Shown here one piece after another: positions 1-4,761 of a DNA stretch of 5,679 nucleotides. Position 1 is the stretch's first letter. Each line of letters starts with the position of its first letter. The notes under the pieces are model-generated. The model was not told the origin of the DNA. It saw nothing but the letters and a program-made list of their open reading frames with translations, and did not search any database. The position numbers and the translations under genes were made by a program. The DNA lies in the NCBI GenBank assembly GCA_902783765.1, contig CACZSB010000173.1:1-5679 (forward strand). Reading direction: 5' to 3'. The DNA is from an uncultured Lachnospiraceae bacterium. Its GTDB lineage: Bacteria; Bacillota; Clostridia; Lachnospirales; Lachnospiraceae.

Positions 1-399
1 GATGGCGTGAAAATCTCCGGTAAAATGCAGGTTGATGTCCTCCATGGGCACCACCTGGGCATAACCGCCCCCGGCGGCACCGCCTTTAATGCCAAACACC
101 GGTCCCAGAGAGGGCTCCCGCAGGGCCACCATCACCTTTTTGCCGATTTTCTTTAAGCCGTCCGCCAAACCGATGGTGGTGGTGGTTTTCCCTTCTCCCG
201 CCGGCGTGGGGGTAATGGCGGTAACTAAAATCAGCTTGCCGTCCGGGGTCTGGGCCCGGTCCTTTAACAGGCCAAAATCCACCTTGGCCTTGTAATTTCC
301 GTATTGTTCCAGATAGCTTTCGTCGATGCCGGCGGTCTGCGCCACCTGGCGGATGTGCTGCTTTTCGCAGGCCTGGGCTATGGCGATGTCCGTGAGCAT
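1..399 (-). CDS. fhs: Formate-tetrahydrofolate ligase (10-formyl-THF synthetase), N-terminal part, 3' end outside window
   Basis: The enzyme joins formate to tetrahydrofolate with ATP hydrolysis, giving 10-formyl-THF for purine and fMet-tRNA synthesis and for the folate branch of acetogenic or purinolytic one-carbon metabolism; it is cytosolic. The 133 residues visible are the N-terminal nucleotide-binding part. They include the family P-loop TPAGEGKTT (residues 65-73) and the glycine-rich signature around REPSLGPVFGIKGGAAGGGY (94-113), followed by the conserved stretch VVPMEDINLHFTGDFHAI to the window edge. The N-terminus MLTDIAIAQ is typical of the family (usually about 555 aa). The start at 399 is fixed by a GGGAGG ribosome binding site 7 nt upstream. 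It is divergent from the XRE-type regulator, with 143 bp between the two start codons. No frameshift or missing key residue is seen. The gene is truncated only by the window. Confidence 0.97.
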   Translation of the reverse strand, partial: MLTDIAIAQACEKQHIRQVAQTAGIDESYLEQYGNYKAKVDFGLLKDRAQTPDGKLILVTAITPTPAGEGKTTTTIGLADGLKKIGKKVMVALREPSLGPVFGIKGGAAGGGYAQVVPMEDINLHFTGDFHAI

Positions 400-406
400 T
401 TTCTCT

Positions 407-412
407 CCTCCC
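407..412 (-). promoter_or_regulatory. Ribosome binding site of fhs
   Basis: GGGAGG on the minus strand, 7 nt before the ATG at 399. It is a near-perfect anti-16S match and decides the fhs start. No convincing -35/-10 pair for fhs was found on the minus strand between 413 and 540. Confidence 0.85.
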
Positions 413-447
413 TTGATACTGTGGGTCTTTTTTTCTGCATTTTTTGT

Positions 448-460
448 CCTGGATCCCAGG
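448..460. repeat. Short dyad in the fhs/regulator intergenic region
   Basis: CCTGG and CCAGG are separated by ATC, a perfect 5-bp inverted repeat about 50 bp upstream of the fhs start codon. It is too short and lacks a T tract, so it is not a terminator. It could be a protein-binding half-site pair, but a 5-bp dyad can arise by chance. Confidence 0.25.
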
Positions 461-472
461 CAGCCGACTCCC

Positions 473-488
473 TTTGTGTCATTTTGTG
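473..488 (+). repeat. Tandem TTTGTG repeats, 10-bp period, upstream of regulator -10 box
   Basis: TTTGTG occurs at 473-478 and again at 483-488, exactly one helical turn apart. The second copy overlaps where the -35 region of the downstream promoter would lie. Same-face spacing would suit a dimeric or cooperative DNA-binding protein. The motif is short, so chance is not excluded. Confidence 0.3.
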
Positions 489-514
489 CGCAGGCTCCCC
501 TTTCGGGCTATAAT
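484..514 (+). promoter_or_regulatory. Probable sigma-A promoter of the XRE-type regulator gene
   Basis: A consensus -10 hexamer TATAAT lies at 509-514. The best -35 candidate is weak: TTGTGC at 484-489 with a long 19-bp spacer. Transcription would start near 521, leaving a leader of about 20 nt that contains little more than the ribosome binding site. The -10 box is well supported and the -35 is uncertain, which would suit a weak or activator-dependent promoter. Confidence 0.6.
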
Positions 515-531
515 TCCCTTAAAGCAGGGAA
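514..531. promoter_or_regulatory. Candidate operator: inverted repeat at the regulator transcription start
   Basis: TTCCCT (514-519) and AGGGAA (526-531) form a perfect 6-bp dyad with a 6-nt spacer. It overlaps the last base of the -10 box and the predicted transcription start. XRE-family regulators commonly repress their own promoter by binding such a dyad as dimers. That this one is an autoregulatory operator is inference from position and symmetry. Confidence 0.4.
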
Positions 532-542
532 AGGAGCCGTCC

Positions 543-893
543 ATGGTAGCCGCACGACTGACGCTACTGCGCAAGAATCATGAGCTGTCGCAGCAGGATC
601 TGGCCGTCTATCTCCATGTGAGCCGCAGCGCCTACAGTGCCTATGAGACGGGGCGCCGCAGTCCGCCGCTGGATATCCTTTTGCGTCTGGCGGCTTTTTA
701 TGATACCACCACCGATTACCTGCTGGGCCTCAGCGACGATCCCCTGCGGCCCCTGACTTTGGATCCCCTTTGCCGGGCGGTGGCGGAGGATTATCTCCGG
801 GCGGAGAGCCGGGTCCGCAGCCAGCTGTATGAGCAGCATTTACTGGTCCGGGAGCTGATCCGTTTCGGGCCCCCTCCGGACTCCCCTGAATAG
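543..893 (+). CDS. XRE-family helix-turn-helix transcriptional regulator, 116 aa
   Basis: A small cytosolic DNA-binding protein. Residues 1-64 match the Cro/C1-type five-helix fold. LSQQDLAVYLHVSRSAYSAY (15-34) is the helix-turn-helix. The following ETGRRSPPLDILLRLAAFYD (35-54) and TTDYLLGLSDD (56-66) are the typical tail of the domain in Bacillota regulators. Residues 67-116 are a charged, probably helical tail with no recognised ligand or protease motif, perhaps for dimerisation, ending in a proline-rich PPPDSPE. ATG 543 is chosen over an in-frame upstream ATG at 444 because AAAGGAG (530-536) lies 6 nt before it and the homology starts there. The -10 box at 509-514 would also place the transcript start inside the longer frame. 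The gene is divergent from fhs and convergent with prfB (5 bp between stop codons). Its targets are unknown; its own promoter and fhs are the nearest candidates. Confidence 0.9.
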   Translation: MVAARLTLLRKNHELSQQDLAVYLHVSRSAYSAYETGRRSPPLDILLRLAAFYDTTTDYLLGLSDDPLRPLTLDPLCRAVAEDYLRAESRVRSQLYEQHLLVRELIRFGPPPDSPE

Positions 894-898
894 AAGGC

Positions 899-2026
899 TC
901 AGCTTTGGGGCTGGGCCTGGCGCTCCAGGGCCTTGGACTTCAAAAAGCCGAAAATAAATTTGTCGATATCCCCGTCCAGCACGGCTGAGGTGTTGCCCGT
1001 TTCCACATCCGTGCGCAGATCCTTCACCATGGTGTAGGGCTGAAGCACATAGGAACGGATCTGGGAACCGAAATTATTATCCCGGACCACCCCCCGGATA
1101 TCCGCCACCTTTTCCAGATTGGCCTGCTGCTTTAAGATCAGCAGTTTGGCCTTTAACAGCTGCATGGCCTTGTCCTTGTTCTGGTACTGGGAGCGCTCGT
1201 TCTGACACTGGACCACGATACCCGTGGGAAAGTGGGTAATGCGGATGGCAGTGGCGGTTTTATTGACCTTCTGGCCCCCGGCGCCGCTGGAGTGGAAAAT
1301 ATCCATGCGGATATCCTCTTCCGGAATCTCAATATCCAAATCCTCTTCAATGTCCGGCATCACATCACAGGCCACAAAGGAGGTTTCCCGCTTTCCTGCG
1401 GAATTAAAGGGGGAAATCCGCACCAGGCGATGGACCCCGTGTTCGGATTTCAGGAAGCCGTAGGCATAATGGCCGTTGATCTGTATGGTCACGGATTTGA
1501 TGCCCGCTTCATCGCCCTCCTGCATATCCAAAAGCTCCACGCTGTAGCCCTTCCGGGAGGCCCAGCGGGTATACATGCGGTAAAGCATGGAGCACCAGTC
1601 ACAGGACTCCGTGCCCCCGGCGCCAGCCCGCAGGCTTAAGACCGCGTTGGAATCGTCATATTCCCCGGAAAGGAGGGTCTCCATGCGGAGGGTTTCCAGC
1701 TCATCCTTCAGGGCCCCCAGCATTTCTCCCACTTCCGCAGCCACCGCCGGGTCGTTTTCCTCATAACCCATTTCAATCATGACCTCGATATCCTCGTACT
1801 GGCGGTTCAGGCCCTCCAGCTGAGATACCGTGTCCTTCAGATTTTTCAGCTCCGTGGAGATTTTGGCGGCCCGGCCGGGATCGTTCCAGAAATCCGGTTC
1901 CTCCATCATCTTATCCAATTCGGTGATGCGGTTCAGCTTGCCCTTTATATCCAGGGAGGCCCGCACCTCCTCCAAAGGAACCTTCAGGCCGGCCAATTCA
2001 CTTTTGTAATTATCTAATTCAATCAT
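899..2026 (-). CDS. prfB: Peptide chain release factor 2 (RF2), 375 aa, uninterrupted frame
   Basis: RF2 recognises UAA and UGA in the ribosomal A site and triggers hydrolysis of peptidyl-tRNA. The tripeptide anticodon SPF is at residues 205-207 (ISPFNSAGKRETSF), distinguishing it from RF1. The catalytic GGQ is at 250-252 in SSGAGGQKVNKT. Conserved AGAGGTES (134-141), HGVHRLVR (196-203) and the C-terminal RSYVLQPYTMVKDLRTDVETGNT (324-346) complete the family pattern; length is normal. The start at 2026 is set by AAGGAAG (2031-2037) and by the N-terminal homology; an open extension upstream runs through a repeat element and is rejected. The +1 frameshift site found in most prfB genes is absent: codons 25-26 read CTG GAT instead of CTT TGA C. 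The gene itself ends in UGA, a codon RF2 decodes. It follows secA by 82 bp, probably in the same transcript. Confidence 0.97.
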   Translation of the reverse strand: MIELDNYKSELAGLKVPLEEVRASLDIKGKLNRITELDKMMEEPDFWNDPGRAAKISTELKNLKDTVSQLEGLNRQYEDIEVMIEMGYEENDPAVAAEVGEMLGALKDELETLRMETLLSGEYDDSNAVLSLRAGAGGTESCDWCSMLYRMYTRWASRKGYSVELLDMQEGDEAGIKSVTIQINGHYAYGFLKSEHGVHRLVRISPFNSAGKRETSFVACDVMPDIEEDLDIEIPEEDIRMDIFHSSGAGGQKVNKTATAIRITHFPTGIVVQCQNERSQYQNKDKAMQLLKAKLLILKQQANLEKVADIRGVVRDNNFGSQIRSYVLQPYTMVKDLRTDVETGNTSAVLDGDIDKFIFGFLKSKALERQAQPQS

Positions 2027-2030
2027 AATT

Positions 2031-2037
2031 CTTCCTT
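2031..2037 (-). promoter_or_regulatory. prfB: Ribosome binding site of prfB
   Basis: AAGGAAG on the minus strand has its AGGA core 6 nt before the ATG at 2026. It starts only 3 nt after the end of the palindromic element (2041-2095), so folding of the element could affect its accessibility. It fixes the RF2 start against the longer open frame. Confidence 0.8.
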
Positions 2038-2040
2038 CTT

Positions 2041-2095
2041 GCCCTCTCCCGGACGCGGGAGAGGGTGGCACGGCAACGCCGTGACGGGTGAGGGC
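2041..2095 (-). repeat. 55-bp palindromic element, copy 1 (secA-prfB gap)
   Basis: On the plus strand, CCCTCTCCCG (2042-2051) and CGGGAGAGGG (2056-2065) form a perfect 10-bp stem around GACG. CACGGC (2069-2074) and GCCGTG (2078-2083) form a 6-bp stem around AAC. The ends GCCCTCTCCC and GGGTGAGGGC are inverted repeats matching at 9 of 10 positions. It differs from copies 2 and 3 at four positions (26 and 35-37 of the element), all outside both stems. It occupies most of the 82-bp gap and abuts the prfB ribosome binding site. No T tract follows on either strand, so it is not a standard terminator. Strand is given as that of the surrounding transcript; the family is not recognised. Confidence 0.9.
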
Positions 2096-2108
2096 GACGG
2101 GCCCCCAC

Positions 2109-4673
2109 TTATTTTCTTCCGCAGCACTGCTTATACTTCTTCCCGCTTCCGCAGGGGCAGGGATCATTGGGATAAACCTTCTCGTCCGCCCGCTTCACCG
2201 GCGCCCGGGAAATGGTATTGTCCTTATTGGTGGCCATGGCCTTGGCCACCTGCTCCCGTTCCACCCGCTGCTCCTGACGGATATGCATCAGGGCCCGGAT
2301 GGTATCCTCCTGAATGCCCGCGGTCATGGCCTCAAACATTTCAAAGCCCTGCATTTTGAATTCCACCACCGGGTTTTTCTGCCCGTAGGCCTGGAGCCCG
2401 ATGCCCTGGCGGAGCATTTCCATGTCGTCGATATGGTTCATCCAGCGACGGTCCACGCTTCTAAGCAGCACCACCCGCTCGATTTCCCGCATTTTTTCTG
2501 CGTCGCCGATTTCCGCTTCCTTCTGTTCGTAAAGGGAGACGGCCTCTTCCTTCACCAGCTGCTTCAAATCGCTGCGGCTGCGGCAATCCGCCACATCCTC
2601 CTGACGCAGGGGCCGGATGGGTATAATGGGAAGCAGAGACTGATTCAGTTCATCCAGGGACCATTCCGCCCGGGAGCCCTCCTCAGACACATAGGTATCC
2701 ACTTCATTTTCGCAGATATCCGTCAGCATCTTCATAATGGAGGCGCGCATATTTTCCCCGTCCAGCACCCGGCGGCGCTCGGCGTAGATCAGCTCCCGCT
2801 GCTCGTTCTTCACCTGGTCGAATTCCAGAAGGTTTTTACGGATACCGAAGTTATTGCCCTCAATGCGCTTTTGGGCCCGCTCGATGGCGGAGGAAAGCAT
2901 TTTGTGTTCAATGGGTTCGTTATCCGGCACGTTTAAGGAATTGAACAGGCTCAGCATTCGGTCGCCCCCGAACAGACGCATCAAATCGTCCTCCAGGGAA
3001 ATATAAAAACGGGATTCTCCCGGGTCGCCCTGCCGGCCGGCCCGGCCCCGGAGCTGATTGTCGATCCGCCGGGATTCATGGCGCTCGGTGCCCACAATCA
3101 TCAGGCCCCCGGCCGCCCGGGCTTCTTCATCCAATTTAATATCCGTACCACGGCCCGCCATATTGGTGGCAATGGTCACCGCCCCGTGGACCCCGGCCTC
3201 GGCAATGATTTCCGCTTCCATTTCGTGATAGCGGGCGTTCAGCACATTCAGCTTTACCCCCCGCTTCCGCAAAATCTGGGCAATCTCCTCGGAGGCCTCA
3301 ATGGTCACGGTACCCACCAGCACCGGCTGACCCTTGGCGTGGGCCTCGCACACCGCATCTGCAATGGCGTTGAGCTTTTCCTTTTTGGTTTTATATACGG
3401 CGTCGTTCAGGTCCTGCCGGGCCACGGGCACGTTGGTGGGTATCTCGATCACGTCCATGCCGTAAATATCCCGAAATTCCTTTTCCTCCGTCATGGCGGT
3501 ACCGGTCATGCCCGCCTTCTTCTCGAATTTATTGAAGAAGTTCTGGAAGGTGATGGTGGCCAGGGTTTTGGACTCCCGCTTCACCTTCACATGCTCCTTG
3601 GCTTCGATGGCCTGATGGAGACCGTCGGAGTAGCGGCGGCCCGGCAGCACACGGCCGGTGAATTCGTCCACAATCAGCACCTCATTGTCCTTTACCATAT
3701 AGTCCTTGTCCCGGAACATCAGGTTGTGGGCCCGGAGGGCCAGAATGATATTGTGCTGAATTTCCTGGTTTTCCATATCCGCCAGGTTTTCGATCTGGAA
3801 GAATTTTTCCACCTTTTCCACCCCCTGGGCGGTAAGGTGCACCTGCTTTTCCTTTTCGTTGACGATAAAATCGCCGCTTTCCTGCTCCTCCTCCTTCATG
3901 ATGATATCCATTTTGGAGAGTTCCTTGGCCTCTCCCCGTTTCAGGCGGGTGGCCAGATAGTCACAGGTTTCGTACAATTTAGTGGATTTGGTGCCCTGAC
4001 CGGAAATAATCAGGGGGGTCCGGGCCTCGTCGATCAAAATGGAGTCCACCTCGTCCACAATGGCATAATGGAGCTTGCGAAGCACCAGCTGTTCCTTGTA
4101 AATCACCATGTTGTCCCGCAAATAGTCGAAGCCCAGCTCATTATTGGTCACATAGGTGATGTCGCAGCCATAGGCTACCTGCCGCTCCTCCGGGGTCATG
4201 CTGTTTAAAACACAGCCCACAGAAAGACCCAGATAGCGGTGGATTTCTCCCATCCATTCCGCGTCGCGCTTGGCCAGGTAATCGTTCACCGTCACCACAT
4301 GAACCCCTTCTCCGTCCAGGGCGTTTAGGAAGGAGGGCAGGGTGGCCACCAGGGTTTTCCCTTCCCCGGTTTTCATTTCCGCAATGCGGCCCTGATGGAG
4401 AATAATGCCCCCCATGAGCTGCACGGGGTAATGCTCCAGACCGATGGTCCGTTTGGCACTTTCCCGCACCAGGGCAAAGGCCTCCACCAGCAGGTTATCC
4501 AGGCTTTCCCCGTTGGCCCGGCGCTCCTTCAGCGCCCAGGTCCGGGCCCGCATCTCCTCCTGGGATAGCTTTTCCATTTCCGGCTTTAGGGCCTCGATGG
4601 CCTTGACCAGGGGCTGGATCCGCTTTAATTCCTTTTCACTGTAGCTTCCGAATATTTTGCTGATTAAACTCAT
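2109..4673 (-). CDS. secA: Preprotein translocase ATPase SecA, 854 aa
   Basis: SecA is the peripheral membrane ATPase that pushes unfolded preproteins through SecYEG. Domains in order: NBD1 with Walker A MKTGEGKT (100-107) and the DEAD-like VDEVDS (206-211); the preprotein cross-linking region (about 225-335); VDEFTGR (335-341) and MTGTA (389-393); NBD2 with NMAGRGTDI (504-512) and QLRGRAGRQGDPG (540-552). The helical scaffold/two-helix finger follows around RWMNHIDDMEMLRQGIGL (743-760). The C-terminal zinc/SecB-binding tail has Cys839, Cys841, Cys850 and Cys851 in CPCGSGKKYKQCC. Length is close to the Bacillota norm. Start 4673 (MSLISKIFGS) is chosen because an AGGA site lies 10 nt upstream and the family N-terminus begins here; 18 extra open codons upstream read through a repeat element. 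It sits between metG and prfB; secA-prfB adjacency is common in Bacillota. Confidence 0.98.
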   Translation of the reverse strand: MSLISKIFGSYSEKELKRIQPLVKAIEALKPEMEKLSQEEMRARTWALKERRANGESLDNLLVEAFALVRESAKRTIGLEHYPVQLMGGIILHQGRIAEMKTGEGKTLVATLPSFLNALDGEGVHVVTVNDYLAKRDAEWMGEIHRYLGLSVGCVLNSMTPEERQVAYGCDITYVTNNELGFDYLRDNMVIYKEQLVLRKLHYAIVDEVDSILIDEARTPLIISGQGTKSTKLYETCDYLATRLKRGEAKELSKMDIIMKEEEQESGDFIVNEKEKQVHLTAQGVEKVEKFFQIENLADMENQEIQHNIILALRAHNLMFRDKDYMVKDNEVLIVDEFTGRVLPGRRYSDGLHQAIEAKEHVKVKRESKTLATITFQNFFNKFEKKAGMTGTAMTEEKEFRDIYGMDVIEIPTNVPVARQDLNDAVYKTKKEKLNAIADAVCEAHAKGQPVLVGTVTIEASEEIAQILRKRGVKLNVLNARYHEMEAEIIAEAGVHGAVTIATNMAGRGTDIKLDEEARAAGGLMIVGTERHESRRIDNQLRGRAGRQGDPGESRFYISLEDDLMRLFGGDRMLSLFNSLNVPDNEPIEHKMLSSAIERAQKRIEGNNFGIRKNLLEFDQVKNEQRELIYAERRRVLDGENMRASIMKMLTDICENEVDTYVSEEGSRAEWSLDELNQSLLPIIPIRPLRQEDVADCRSRSDLKQLVKEEAVSLYEQKEAEIGDAEKMREIERVVLLRSVDRRWMNHIDDMEMLRQGIGLQAYGQKNPVVEFKMQGFEMFEAMTAGIQEDTIRALMHIRQEQRVEREQVAKAMATNKDNTISRAPVKRADEKVYPNDPCPCGSGKKYKQCCGRK

Positions 4674-4683
4674 GCTATTATCA

Positions 4684-4688
4684 TCCTT
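4684..4688 (-). promoter_or_regulatory. secA: Ribosome binding site of secA
   Basis: AAGGA on the minus strand, 10 nt before the ATG at 4673, so the spacing is slightly long. It begins 8 nt after the palindromic element (4697-4751). It supports the 854-aa start. Confidence 0.65.
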
Positions 4689-4696
4689 GTTTTCTT

Positions 4697-4751
4697 GCCC
4701 TCTCCCGGACGCGGGAGAGGGGGGCACGGCGCAGCCGTGACGGGTGAGGGC
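4697..4751 (-). repeat. 55-bp palindromic element, copy 2 (metG-secA gap)
   Basis: Same architecture as the copy at 2041-2095: a 10-bp stem (4698-4707 with 4712-4721), a 6-bp stem with loop GCA (4725-4730 with 4734-4739), and inverted ends GCCCTC and GAGGGC. It is identical to the metG-internal copy over 63 bp including flanks (4694-4756 and 5158-5220). It fills most of the 88-bp gap between the metG stop and the secA start. There is no T tract, so simple termination is unlikely. Confidence 0.92.
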
Positions 4752-4761
4752 GACTTACTCC

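Noticed and set aside
444..542. Longer N-terminus for the XRE-type regulator from ATG 444
   Set aside because: The extra 33 residues are not domain-like, and the -10 box at 509-514 and the AAAGGAG site both point to ATG 543.
89..583. Plus-strand open frames antisense to the fhs start and crossing the intergenic region
   Set aside because: fhs homology on the minus strand is unambiguous, and these frames have no recognisable product. The frame at 326-583 overlaps the regulator start out of frame.
564..839. Minus-strand 91-codon open frame inside the regulator gene
   Set aside because: The plus strand encodes a clear helix-turn-helix protein with promoter and ribosome binding site; the minus frame shows neither.
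1153..1639. Open frames on both strands inside prfB
   Set aside because: They overlap the conserved RF2 core in other frames and have no homology or initiation signals.
2088..4208. Long plus-strand open frames at 2088-2936 and 3078-4208, antisense to secA
   Set aside because: Their translations are His/Leu/Gly-rich with no recognisable domain and no good ribosome binding site. They arise from the GC-rich codon use of the clearly real secA on the other strand.
4697..4751. Palindromic element as a Rho-independent terminator
   Set aside because: The stems are strong, but no T tract follows on either strand. An identical copy lies within the translated metG gene, where termination would be harmful.
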